45,893 nt of DNA, taken from positions 1-45,893 of the forward strand of contig JAVBLX010000138.1 in assembly GCA_031553075.1 (NCBI GenBank), in the 5' to 3' direction. The notes below the pieces were generated by a model. That model did no database searches, was not told where the DNA came from, and saw only the letters and a list, made by a program, of their open reading frames with translations. This DNA comes from DIGJ01 sp031553075. GTDB taxonomy: Bacteria > Bacillota > Clostridia > Lachnospirales > Lachnospiraceae. The number at the start of each line of letters is the position of its first letter. Position 1 is the first letter of the stretch. This document shows, piece by piece, positions 24,339 to 32,476 of this stretch. A program made the position numbers and the translations under genes.

Positions 24339-25928
24339 TCAGTCATAATGGAAAATCATATCCCGATTCCGATATCCCAGGAATCCCAGCACAAACATCA
24401 CCCCTGCAATTCCTGTCAACACCAAAGCCGACACTGGATTAAATTCCTCCATTGGCAGCTTGGGAATATAGCCAAATGGTGACAGTTTTCCCATCCACTC
24501 AGGTAATTTCATAATACTTCCTATATAAATAATGAAAAATGCATATCCCAGGTACGCCCATACCCAAGCAGAAAGCTGTGGCAGATAACCAATCAGCAGC
24601 ATAGCAATTCCCAGCATGAACCAAATCGCTGGCACATAAACCATGGATGCCTGCAAAAAGGTAGTAAAGGCAATTGGATTCTCCATTACTGGTGTGCTTC
24701 CTGCCCAAAAACCAAGTGCATTCAAGAACGGCATACAGATTCCTGCTATCAAAGCAATCAGAAAATATCCCAACAGCTGGTCATGACGTGAGGCTGCCCG
24801 AGCCAGCACGTTTTCTGCATAGCCACCACTTTCCTGGGAACGCACCTTCAGAATAAACTGCAAAATCGGAATCGTCCCAAGAATTGACACAATCACCATT
24901 AGAAATGAAATAAACTGAGCAGGATCTCCATCCGGAATGATTATCTTAAAAACCTCATTGGTGGAGATAAACGCTTCCAAATCACCCATGATGGAACCAT
25001 ATGACATTCCCAACAGAGGAATAACGAAAGCCCAAATAATAACCGAATTCCGCAGCAGCCGCCACGCAAGGCCGCCAGCATTTTGCAAATAGGGAGCCGC
25101 TTCCTTTTTCCCTGGCCGGGCTGGAATGATACCTTCGCCCATATCACGGATACCGCACAGCCAGAAAGCAAGCGCTGCCGCTGCTGCTGTGATCAAAAGC
25201 ATAACCAGTACTGGCCACCATAGATTATCTACGTAGGCTTTGGTTCGCAGAATCAGACCCAACGGAGAAATGCAGGCCAGCAACTCACTTTCCATATCCC
25301 CCATTGCCCGTACCATGTATGCGACTACCAAAAAGGTAAAGGACAATGCCTGGGCGGTTCTTGGATTGGCACACAGCTGGCAGAAAATCGCCGTAACCGC
25401 AGCAAATAGCAAACCCGTGACACCCACCGCTATTCCAAAAAGCATCGAGCCGGTGAAATCCATGGTTTCAATCCCCAGCACGCCCAATCCCAGTCCCATA
25501 AACAGGGCAAATACCAGATTGAGAACAATCGCTGCTGTCAGCACCGCCGAAAGGTTACTGAGTCTTCCCACTGGCAGCGAACGGATGACCTCAATCCGCC
25601 CCCGTTCCTCATCCTGCCGGGTATGGCGTACTACCAGAAAAATATTCATAATTCCCATGATTGCAGCCGTCCATAAAAGCATAAAATTGGAGTAAAGAGC
25701 ACCAATGGTATAACCATTGTCATCATAAACCGGTCCCAACATGGCTACCATCGCTGGGTTTTTTAACGTCTCAGCCATCACCAGCCGTTCCGTCTGGGAA
25801 GGATACATCCCAGGCACTGCACTGCCAAAACCAACCACCAGCCCCAACATCCCTATAAGCCAAAGCAAGTTACGCAGCCGGTCACGGCGGAAAATAAGAC
25901 GGGTCAATAAAAGATTATGTTCAAACAT
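24339..25928 (-). CDS. ABC exporter permease (ABC-2, TipB/antibiotic exporter type)
   Basis: This 529-residue membrane protein has about 12 hydrophobic helices in two halves, for instance LLWLIGMLGLVVGFGSAV near the start and AWVWAYLGYAFFIIYIGSI near the end. It has the VRHTRQDEERGRIEVIRSLPVG loop seen in large ABC-2 exporter permeases annotated as polyketide antibiotic exporters. I prefer the ATG at 25928 to the GTG at 25934, because the GGGGG ribosome site is too close to the GTG. It follows the ATPase gene directly. Drug or peptide export is likely; the substrate is unknown. Confidence 0.88.
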   Translation of the reverse strand: MFEHNLLLTRLIFRRDRLRNLLWLIGMLGLVVGFGSAVPGMYPSQTERLVMAETLKNPAMVAMLGPVYDDNGYTIGALYSNFMLLWTAAIMGIMNIFLVVRHTRQDEERGRIEVIRSLPVGRLSNLSAVLTAAIVLNLVFALFMGLGLGVLGIETMDFTGSMLFGIAVGVTGLLFAAVTAIFCQLCANPRTAQALSFTFLVVAYMVRAMGDMESELLACISPLGLILRTKAYVDNLWWPVLVMLLITAAAAALAFWLCGIRDMGEGIIPARPGKKEAAPYLQNAGGLAWRLLRNSVIIWAFVIPLLGMSYGSIMGDLEAFISTNEVFKIIIPDGDPAQFISFLMVIVSILGTIPILQFILKVRSQESGGYAENVLARAASRHDQLLGYFLIALIAGICMPFLNALGFWAGSTPVMENPIAFTTFLQASMVYVPAIWFMLGIAMLLIGYLPQLSAWVWAYLGYAFFIIYIGSIMKLPEWMGKLSPFGYIPKLPMEEFNPVSALVLTGIAGVMFVLGFLGYRNRDMIFHYD

Positions 25929-25933
25929 ATCCA

Positions 25934-26821
25934 CTACCCCCTTACGTTTTCATAATGACTCATAAACAGCTCTTCCAGTGTTGGCGGCGAGCTTTCCAGC
26001 TTGATAATACCAAAACCAGTGAGCAAGGTTATGACATTGTTAAGCTCTTTTGTTTCAACGGCAAAGGTCAATCCGCTCATTGCCTGATTCAGATTATGCA
26101 CGCCTGCGATGGTTTCCAGTCCCTGTACCGGCCGTTCTGTCTCCACAGTGACACTGGTGCGGGTCAGATGGCGCAGCTCTTTCATCGTACCGGTTTCGAT
26201 AATTTTACCATCACGGATGATGCTGACCTTGTCACAAAGGCGTTCTACCTCCTGTAAAATATGACTGGACAGAAAAACCGACTTACCTGCCTTTTTTACC
26301 TCTAGCACACATTCCTGGAAAACCTTCTCCATCAGAGGATCCAGACCTGAGGTAGGTTCATCAAGAATGTAAAGATCCGCATCGGAAGAAAAGGCTGCAA
26401 CCAGTGCTACCTTCTGCCGGTTTCCTTTAGAATAGGTGCGACATTTCTTGGTGGGATCAAGTTCAAAACGCTGAATCAGTTCCTCTTTCCGGTCTTTATT
26501 ATTTCCTTTGCGCAGCCGCACAAAAAGGTCGATTACTTCACCACCGGTCAGATTTGACCAAAGATTCACATCGCCGGGAACATAGGCGATTTTTTTGTGA
26601 ATCTCCACGGCTTCCTTCCAGACATCCTTTCCGAAAATCGTGGCACTGCCGCTGGTCGCCTTTAAAATACCCAGCAGAACACGGATTGTTGTGGTCTTGC
26701 CGGCTCCATTTGGACCGATAAAGCCATAAACCTCACCCGGCTTTACGTCAATATTAACATTGCTTAGAGCTGTAAATTGTCCATACTTTTTTGATAGATC
26801 ACGAATCTCCATAAGACTCAT
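25934..26821 (-). CDS. ABC exporter ATPase
   Basis: This 295-residue protein is a complete ABC ATPase: Walker A GPNGAGKTTT, signature YSKGNRQKVAL, Walker B DLYILDEPTSGLD, and switch LSSHIL. The C-terminal 80 residues form the accessory domain common in CcmA/NatA-like exporters. AGGAGG precedes the start, 43 bp after the TetR gene. It pairs with the following permease in one operon. Confidence 0.95.
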   Translation of the reverse strand: MSLMEIRDLSKKYGQFTALSNVNIDVKPGEVYGFIGPNGAGKTTTIRVLLGILKATSGSATIFGKDVWKEAVEIHKKIAYVPGDVNLWSNLTGGEVIDLFVRLRKGNNKDRKEELIQRFELDPTKKCRTYSKGNRQKVALVAAFSSDADLYILDEPTSGLDPLMEKVFQECVLEVKKAGKSVFLSSHILQEVERLCDKVSIIRDGKIIETGTMKELRHLTRTSVTVETERPVQGLETIAGVHNLNQAMSGLTFAVETKELNNVITLLTGFGIIKLESSPPTLEELFMSHYENVRG

Positions 26822-26863
26822 AGCGAAATCCTCCTGATTTTAGATGATAAACCTGCGAAATAA

Positions 26864-27505
26864 TTATAAATATTCTTCTTGGTAAAAGGATTTTCTCAAA
26901 ATAGCAAGATAGCTCTCCATTTCGTCGATTAATCCCTGCTGAAATTCAGCATCCCTGGCCTGGGTCAGATTGATTGATTCCTGCTGTTTGGTCAGTGCGT
27001 ACCCCTCCAGAACCCACCAGATTGTTTGTAGTGCCTTTTGGACATCAACATCCGGCTTAAACTTGGATAAGTCAATGCCTTGATAAACTTTTTGTGAAAA
27101 ATCTTTGGAAAACCGGGCAAACTCTTCCTTTATAAGCTTTTGAACATCCGTCGTGTCATCCTTGAATGTTCTTTGCATAAAATCAGCTAAGTTAGGATAT
27201 TGAACGGCTACTCCCATTTTCAATTTGGCAAAGGCAATCCAACGTTCAAATACGTCATCCGGCATATTATCAATCTGGGATTCCATAATTTCAACCATAA
27301 CATCCGAGCTATAATGATACAAAAATTCAAACAGCTCTTGCTTGGAAGAAAAGTAATGAAACAGTGCACCCTTTGAAATTCCTGCTTTTTTGACGATTTC
27401 ATTGGTTGATGCATTTTTGAAACCTTTTTCGGAAAACTCCTGCATGGCGGCATTGATTATCCGGTCACGCTTTTCAGGGTTTAATAATTTAAATTTTTCA
27501 TGCAA
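26864..27505 (-). CDS. TetR family repressor of the ABC exporter
   Basis: This 213-residue protein has a TetR N-terminal domain: RDRIINAAMQEFSEKGFKNA, then TNEIVKKAGISKGALFHYFSSK, with the expected helix-turn-helix. The C-terminal part is helical and would bind the inducer. It leads the operon with the two exporter genes, and two operator-like palindromes cover its promoter, so it should be autoregulated and induced by the exported compound. Confidence 0.95.
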   Translation of the reverse strand: MHEKFKLLNPEKRDRIINAAMQEFSEKGFKNASTNEIVKKAGISKGALFHYFSSKQELFEFLYHYSSDVMVEIMESQIDNMPDDVFERWIAFAKLKMGVAVQYPNLADFMQRTFKDDTTDVQKLIKEEFARFSKDFSQKVYQGIDLSKFKPDVDVQKALQTIWWVLEGYALTKQQESINLTQARDAEFQQGLIDEMESYLAILRKSFYQEEYL

Positions 27506-27524
27506 CTAATCACCTCCTAACGAC

Positions 27525-27580
27525 ACCGACCATGCTGGTCGGTTTTTTACATTATAGCACAACCGACCAATATGGTCAAT
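27525..27580 (-). promoter_or_regulatory. TetR operon promoter with two operators
   Basis: A perfect palindrome, ACCGACCA-TGC-TGGTCGGT, spans 27525-27543. A second, imperfect copy, ACCGACCA-ATA-TGGTCAAT, spans 27562-27580. On the minus strand TTGACC (27574-27579) and TATAAT (27551-27556) are 17 nt apart; the -35 box lies inside the second operator and the first lies just downstream of initiation. Confidence 0.88.
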
Positions 27581-27589
27581 ATATGTTTT

Positions 27590-27643
27590 AAAAAAGAAGG
27601 CTTTGTAGCGGAGTCTCTATGCTCCACTGCAAAGTCTTCTTTT
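27590..27643 (-). terminator. Terminator of the amino acid ABC operon
   Basis: GAAGGCTTTGTAGCGGAG pairs with CTCCACTGCAAAGTCTTC across a short loop. On the minus strand the stem is followed by a run of Ts. It resembles the hairpin at 24269-24314 in sequence (GGCTTTGT...GGAG), so both may derive from a common ancestral element. Confidence 0.85.
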
Positions 27644-27675
27644 TCCCGTACTTAAGAGTGTATTTATAAAATCCA

Positions 27676-28440
27676 CTACTCCAGAGTATGATTGAAATTC
27701 CCCAAAAATTCCCGAATTCTAAGGTGTTGGGAAGCAAATATCTCCTCCGGCGTTCCTTCTAACTCCACAATTCCCTTATCCATAAAAATAACCCGGTCTG
27801 AAATCTCTTTCGCAAAAGCCATCTCATGAGTAACGATAACCATGGTAATATCCAAATCCGCCAATGAACGGATTACCTTCAAAACCTCTCCGGTCAACTC
27901 CGGATCCAGAGCGGATGTAGGTTCGTCAAAAAACAGAATTTTGGGCTTCAACGCCAATGCTCTTGCAATGGCCACCCGCTGACACTGACCTCCGGAAAGC
28001 TGACAGGGAAACGCATCTTTCTTATCCGATAGCCCCATTTTCTCCAACAGTTCTCCGGCTTCCCGGTACACTTCCCGTTTTTCTCTTTTCTGGACATGAA
28101 TTGGTGCATCCGTAATGTTTTTTATAACAGAATAGTGAGGAAACAGATTGAAATTCTGAAATACCAGTCCAAAATAGGAGTGAACCTTCTTTGCCTGCTC
28201 TCCTCTGACATATTGGGGATGCCCTTCTTCCATCCAAGCCGTCTTCTCCCCTAAATAAATAATTTCGCCACCGTTGATTTTTTCCAGCATGGTTGCACAC
28301 CGGAGCAAGGTAGACTTTCCAGAACCGGAAGGTCCAATAATCGAGAGGATTTCCCCTTCTTTTACCGACAGGGAAATGTCTTTGATTACTTCCAGGTTTT
28401 CGTATTTTTTATAAATATGATTCATTTCCAGTAAATTCAT
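27676..28440 (-). CDS. Polar amino acid ABC transporter ATPase (GlnQ type)
   Basis: This 254-residue ABC ATPase has Walker A GPSGSGKSTLL, Q-loop LVFQNFNLFPH, signature LSGGQCQRVAIARAL, Walker B KILFFDEPTSALDP and switch TMVIVTHEM. The NLFPHYSVIKN and LDPELTGEVLKVI segments are typical of amino acid importers. It is third in the operon after the binding protein and permease and is followed by a terminator. Confidence 0.94.
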   Translation of the reverse strand: MNLLEMNHIYKKYENLEVIKDISLSVKEGEILSIIGPSGSGKSTLLRCATMLEKINGGEIIYLGEKTAWMEEGHPQYVRGEQAKKVHSYFGLVFQNFNLFPHYSVIKNITDAPIHVQKREKREVYREAGELLEKMGLSDKKDAFPCQLSGGQCQRVAIARALALKPKILFFDEPTSALDPELTGEVLKVIRSLADLDITMVIVTHEMAFAKEISDRVIFMDKGIVELEGTPEEIFASQHLRIREFLGNFNHTLE

Positions 28441-28473
28441 CGTTAAGCTCCCATCTGCACACTTAGCTTCCCC

Positions 28474-29124
28474 TTATTGGTAATAACTGAGCTTTTTCTC
28501 AATCGTTTCCATAACAACCGCTACAATCAGATTAAACAAATAATAAAAGATACCAGCTATCACAAAGGGGAGAAAAGTTGTATTTGCCGCCGCAATCTGT
28601 TTTGCAATGCTGAACAGCTCCATATAGGCTAAGGCAAAGGCCAGGGATGTATCCTTGACCAAAGTAATCACCTCATTGGTGACCGATGGAAGAATCCGCT
28701 TGATTACTTGGGGAAATATTATTTTAAAAAAGGTCTGGTCTTTGCTGTAACCAAGCATCTTTGCCGCTTCATACTGTCCGGTTGGCATGGATTCAATCCC
28801 AGACCGGTATATTTCGGCAAAGTAAGCTGCATAATTAAGGGAGAATCCAAGTACAATGGCAACAAACCGATAGGCTCCGCCAATGGACATTTTAAACAGG
28901 TAATAGGGTCCAAAATACACCACTAACAATTGAAGCATCAGTGGTGTTCCCCGCATAATTGAAATATATAATTTAATAATACCGCTTACTAATCGGTTTC
29001 GGGACATTCTTCCAAAGGCAATAAAAAGACCCAGCGGCAGGGAAAAAATCAGTGTCAGACAAAAAATGCCCACTGATTTTCCCATACCTGCTCCAAGCTG
29101 TTCCAGCATTGTTGCTAAATTCAT
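28474..29124 (-). CDS. Polar amino acid ABC transporter permease
   Basis: This 216-residue membrane protein has the family signature IMRGTPLMLQLLVVYFG and the EAA loop YEAAKMLGYSKDQTFFKIIFPQ, with about five helices. It would form a homodimeric channel with the ATPase and the upstream binding protein. It is the middle gene of the operon. Similar permeases carry cystine, glutamine or arginine; the substrate is not determined by the sequence. Confidence 0.94.
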   Translation of the reverse strand: MNLATMLEQLGAGMGKSVGIFCLTLIFSLPLGLFIAFGRMSRNRLVSGIIKLYISIMRGTPLMLQLLVVYFGPYYLFKMSIGGAYRFVAIVLGFSLNYAAYFAEIYRSGIESMPTGQYEAAKMLGYSKDQTFFKIIFPQVIKRILPSVTNEVITLVKDTSLAFALAYMELFSIAKQIAAANTTFLPFVIAGIFYYLFNLIVAVVMETIEKKLSYYQ

Positions 29125-29140
29125 ACCATTCCTCCGTAGC

Positions 29141-29989
29141 TTACTCCGCTTTCAGACAAACCATATCGGCCAGCTCATACTTTTCAGCCAGACTGGCAAA
29201 GGTGCCATTTTCCAGCAGAGTCATCAAGTCCTTGTTCACCTTATCCCGAAGCTCTTCATTACCCTTTTTGAATCCAATGCCATACTGTTCCGAATTCAGC
29301 TCTTCCCCCAGGATTTTAAATCCTTCTCCTCTGGATTTCAGCTGATACTGTGCAACACCGATATCCATTGCAACCGCATCAAGAGATCCCGCCTGAAGCT
29401 CTACAAATGCACTGTTGTAATCTGGAAACTCCATCAGAGTACCGAAAGTGTCCGCCAATTCCTTCTGGCCCTCTTCATCCTGTAAAAGCTCCAGGGCTGC
29501 CGATGCCGCCTGTACTCCTACTGTCTTACCTGCCAAATCTGCCAGAGAAGAAATTCCGGAATTATCTGCCGTTATAATTACCTGGCTATTATCCACATAG
29601 GGCACAGACCAGGTATAGGAATCCTCACGCCCGTTAATGGTAAAACCATTCCAGACACAGTCTATGGAACCAGAATTCAGCTCCATATCTTTGGAATCCC
29701 AGTTAATTGGTGTTTTCACCAAGGTCCAGCCTTCCAAATCACAGACGGCCTGTGCTAATTCCAGGTCAAATCCGGTATATTCTCCGGATTCATCCATATA
29801 ACCGTATGGCGCATATTCCGCATCAAATCCTACAGTAAAGGTAATGTGGCTGCTATCTCCAGATGTCTCATTCACAGCTCCTTCCTTTTCTGCCGTCTTT
29901 CCTCCATCCACTGCCTTGGAACCGCAGCCGGGCAGCACTGCCGAAATCATTACCGCTACCAATCCTATACACAAAAATTTCTTTTTCAT
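29141..29989 (-). CDS. Polar amino acid ABC transporter solute-binding lipoprotein
   Basis: This 282-residue protein has a lipoprotein signal with lipobox LPGCGS, then a family 3 binding protein: TVGFDAEYAPYGYMDESGEY, TGFDLELAQAVCDLEGW, and DLAGKTVGVQAASAALELLQ. It is first in the operon, followed by permease and ATPase genes. On the minus strand a TATAAT lies near 30047, with TTGACA at a poor 20-nt spacing. The ligand is a polar amino acid, otherwise undetermined. Confidence 0.95.
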   Translation of the reverse strand: MKKKFLCIGLVAVMISAVLPGCGSKAVDGGKTAEKEGAVNETSGDSSHITFTVGFDAEYAPYGYMDESGEYTGFDLELAQAVCDLEGWTLVKTPINWDSKDMELNSGSIDCVWNGFTINGREDSYTWSVPYVDNSQVIITADNSGISSLADLAGKTVGVQAASAALELLQDEEGQKELADTFGTLMEFPDYNSAFVELQAGSLDAVAMDIGVAQYQLKSRGEGFKILGEELNSEQYGIGFKKGNEELRDKVNKDLMTLLENGTFASLAEKYELADMVCLKAE

Positions 29990-30106
29990 GACTTATTCTC
30001 CATTTTCATCTTTTATCACTCTACTACGATAAACACATGAATTATAGTAACATATTTAACTCTCCATGTCAATGGAGTGAAACACCACACGAGAAAGATA
30101 TTGACG

Positions 30107-30149
30107 AAAACAGGCATCAGACTGACACTTATCGCCTGATACCTGTTTC
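30107..30149 (-). terminator. Hairpin after the GH13 remnant
   Basis: AAAACAGGCATCAG (30107-30120) pairs with CTGATACCTGTTT (30136-30148), with one C-A mismatch that becomes a G-U pair on the minus strand, followed by TTTT there. It lies just after the stop of the broken GH13 gene and is probably its original terminator. Confidence 0.7.
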
Positions 30150-30172
30150 ACGTTACTGTGCACTTCGTACAC

Positions 30173-30476
30173 TTAAACTATAAGCTTTCCTACACTTCCC
30201 TCATAAGAACCCATTACGATTGTTTCCGATACCGCCCCGGTCAAGACGTCCTGAAGGGGGGATCCCAGCATTTCTCTGATATTTATCTTTTGTTCCTGCT
30301 CTCCATTATTTAATAAAATAATCGTGGTTTCCTGTTGGTATGTCCTGGAAAAAACATAAAGTGAATTTTCATCTTCTGCAAAAACAGTACGGTAATTGCC
30401 TTTTCTCAAGCTGATGGAATCCTTTCGAATCCCAATCCATTCTTTCAGGCATTCTGATAGTTCTTCCTTCCTGCAT
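30173..30476 (-). pseudogene. 3' fragment of a GH13 amylase-type enzyme
   Basis: About 100 codons remain. The readable part starts near 30476 with RKEELSECLKEWIGIRKD, then SLRKGNYRTVF, ENSLYVFSRTYQQETTIILLNN and a C-terminal beta domain ending at 30173. The pattern (W..IR...LR.G..., then a small beta sandwich) is the C terminus of alpha-amylase or neopullulanase family enzymes. An in-frame stop and unrelated sequence lie upstream, so the catalytic barrel is gone. It abuts a LacI fragment on the opposite strand at 30481, a clear deletion or rearrangement joint. Confidence 0.75.
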
Positions 30477-30480
30477 TATT

Positions 30481-30639
30481 GAACCAAAACCTACCGTTGT
30501 CCAAATTAATGTGCATGATATGGGGATACAGGCAGGGAAAATGATGATGCGGAAATTGGAGAACCCTTCTCTCCTGGTACAAAGCTATACGACTTTGCCG
30601 ATTATATTACAGGGGGATACGACTGCTGTGGAGCATTAA
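30481..30639 (+). pseudogene. 3' fragment of a LacI family regulator
   Basis: Fifty-two codons are readable from 30481 to a TAA at 30637-30639: PTVVQINVHDMGIQAGKMMM, then RKLENPSLLVQSYTTLP and IILQGDTTAVEH. This is the usual LacI/GalR C terminus (D-x-G-x-x-A-G...L...E.P, then a final strand). No start, helix-turn-helix or effector-domain front part is present. It is the only other plus-strand gene trace in the window, and was probably the regulator of the broken GH13 gene. Confidence 0.75.
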
Positions 30640-30643
30640 AGAA

Positions 30644-30682
30644 GGAGGCAATTGATTGAGTGTATACTCTTTCATTGCCTCC
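30644..30682 (+). terminator. Hairpin after the LacI remnant
   Basis: GGAGGCAAT (30644-30652) pairs perfectly with ATTGCCTCC (30674-30682). It follows the remnant's stop codon by 4 nt and is probably its old terminator; there is no strong T-run. Confidence 0.6.
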
Positions 30683-30758
30683 ATATAAAAAATGTCTTGC
30701 ATGTAAGCCTCTATTTATTGCAACCAACATTACCCTATTCCTATTGCCCCTAGTGTTC

Positions 30759-30790
30759 AACGCTGTCTGTGCTGCTGCAAGTCTTGTAAT
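30759..30790. repeat. Left direct repeat: copy of the ppdK 3' end
   Basis: This 32-bp segment matches 32487-32518 at 29 of 32 positions; all three differences are C/T. On the minus strand it encodes ITRLAAAQTALN, compared with IARLAAAQAALN at the true ppdK C terminus. It brackets the AbiE pair together with the right copy. Confidence 0.8.
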
Positions 30791-30839
30791 CGACATTTTT
30801 CCTTATATTTTTGGAATAAACTAATTAAATGAATATTCT

Positions 30840-31685
30840 CTATACCATGTTTATCTTTTTTATCAACTCAACATCATATGTAACAACTTTTTCCCAATCC
30901 AGATTACCAACAAAATGGTTTGCATTTTTAAATCGCTCCCACATTTCTTTAAGTTTAAAATCACTGATAATCATAGTAAGAATTCCCTCAATTTCCTCCA
31001 CTGTAAAAACAGTGTTTCTCTTATTACATGTCGCCGCAAATGCTTCCTTCAATATAACAGTGTCAACATCCTTTTCCTTACACCGCATAACCTCGTACAC
31101 ATCATAGAAATCGCGAAGTCTTGTATTCGCTATTCCTCTTGCCAGAATTGTTTGTACTTTTTCTGCCAAAAGTGTCTCGATGTTATATGACAATAATGAT
31201 ATTGTACTATCCTCAAACATCAATTTATAATCATATTCAATTGCTTGTGGTGTAATTACGTCATCTGTAGATATATCTATTTTAATAGTTTGTCGAATGC
31301 GCTCAAGTGTGGCTTCAAGTGTCATGCGAACTCTTGGATAATCAAAATCCTCCATTATTTCTTTTGTTGATGTTATATGAAAGCTAACACCATCTTCAAT
31401 CCGTGTACTGCAGATTTCATCTATAATTCTCCTTGCATCTTTCTCATTAAGTGGCAATGCTTTCACCGTTGTATCTATGTCCATTGTTGCTCTCATATCC
31501 AATCCAACAATGGATGCTACAAGCATTCCACCTTTTAGGATAAAATTATTTCGATAATCTGACAGAGTAACTCTTTCCAAAAATCTTTCCATAATAAAAA
31601 TTCTTATCAGTGTTTTTGCTATATTATTATCTCCCTTTGAAAAATTTCTCACTTTATCTTTAAGCTGCTTCGCTGTATGAATCAT
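30840..31685 (-). CDS. AbiEii-type nucleotidyltransferase toxin
   Basis: This 281-residue protein has the AbiEii core: NNFILKGGMLVASIVGLDMR followed by MDIDTTV, giving the lysine-glycine-glycine loop and the two Asp metal ligands, then KIDISTDDVITP and the ETLLAEKVQTIL and TRLRDFYDVYE segments. AbiEii is a nucleotidyltransferase toxin of type IV abortive infection and toxin-antitoxin systems. Its start overlaps the antitoxin stop by 4 nt. Length is complete and no residue is missing by eye. Confidence 0.92.
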   Translation of the reverse strand: MIHTAKQLKDKVRNFSKGDNNIAKTLIRIFIMERFLERVTLSDYRNNFILKGGMLVASIVGLDMRATMDIDTTVKALPLNEKDARRIIDEICSTRIEDGVSFHITSTKEIMEDFDYPRVRMTLEATLERIRQTIKIDISTDDVITPQAIEYDYKLMFEDSTISLLSYNIETLLAEKVQTILARGIANTRLRDFYDVYEVMRCKEKDVDTVILKEAFAATCNKRNTVFTVEEIEGILTMIISDFKLKEMWERFKNANHFVGNLDWEKVVTYDVELIKKINMV

Positions 31686-32275
31686 ACCAGTACCTCCACA
31701 TATTTCATTACTTCATCCCGAATGTCCAATTTTTCTGCATATTCGATTAATCTGGATAACTTCTTATTTTGGTGAGACATGTACTCCTTGATTGCAGTCT
31801 GAAAAATCTGTACTTCGACTTTTTTTCTATCTTTAATCAATTCACAGACGCAACGTTCCATATCATATGTTCTCACCAAATTCCCACTACTCGAAGGAAC
31901 CATGGCAACTCCCATATCGTAAATATTTTTACTAATATAATGTACTACCTTGGAAGGAATCTTAATATGAGAAACATTATATCCCATAGGTACAGTAAAA
32001 CAAATCCTGCTATACTCTCGATCCACTAACCCATGTAAATACAATGCTGTTTCACCAGAATACACAATCATCTGATTACGAGTCTGCAGTATAAACAATT
32101 CATCTGGCCACACATCCTCTAAAATATAAATTCCATGAGCCACCTTTTCCATCTGGTTATCTTTAATAAAATTTGAAATAAAAGGTTTAGTAAATCCACA
32201 TGCAACAGCCCTAGATGTAATCAGATATCCATTGTCTTCTTCTACTAATTTGCTTAAATGATCTGCTTTGTTCAT
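31682..32275 (-). CDS. AbiEi-type antitoxin and transcriptional repressor
   Basis: This 197-residue protein fits AbiEi: an N-terminal winged helix (YLITSRAVACGFTKPFISNFI, then EKVAHGIYILED) and a C-terminal domain with YSGETALYLHGLVDREYS and TVPMGYN. AbiEi represses the operon and neutralises AbiEii. It is the first gene, with GAGGTG upstream of the ATG. The pair lies between two copies of the ppdK 3' end, suggesting acquisition by insertion. Confidence 0.92.
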   Translation of the reverse strand: MNKADHLSKLVEEDNGYLITSRAVACGFTKPFISNFIKDNQMEKVAHGIYILEDVWPDELFILQTRNQMIVYSGETALYLHGLVDREYSRICFTVPMGYNVSHIKIPSKVVHYISKNIYDMGVAMVPSSSGNLVRTYDMERCVCELIKDRKKVEVQIFQTAIKEYMSHQNKKLSRLIEYAEKLDIRDEVMKYVEVLV

Positions 32276-32310
32276 ATTGGCACCTCAATCTTTTTTCCTT
32301 TTACACTTTA

Positions 32311-32339
32311 ATTATAGTTATTCAGAGCGTGAAAGTAAA
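32311..32339 (-). promoter_or_regulatory. Probable abiE promoter
   Basis: On the minus strand TTTACT (32334-32339) and TATAAT (32311-32316) are 17 nt apart, about 36 nt upstream of the AbiEi start. The -35 box is a modest match. Confidence 0.55.
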
Positions 32340-32424
32340 GTTAATTGTAACTAAATTTATACTTATATTTATTCCGTGCATGTATCGATTATATACAACG
32401 TTTTTTTGCTACAATAGCAAAAAA

Positions 32425-32462
32425 AGTTCCATACCAGTAACTTTCATCACTGATATGGAACT
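32425..32462 (-). terminator. Terminator of ppdK
   Basis: AGTTCCATACCAGT (32425-32438) pairs with ACTGATATGGAACT (32449-32462), with one mismatch that becomes G-U on the minus strand. On that strand the stem is followed by seven Ts. It lies 15 bp after the ppdK stop. Confidence 0.9.
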
Positions 32463-32476
32463 CATTATTTTAAATA

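Noticed and set aside
30602..30796. 64-codon open frame resembling the ppdK C terminus
   Set aside because: Only about a dozen codons match ppdK; the rest is unrelated and runs through the LacI remnant antisense, so I report it as a direct repeat and not a gene.
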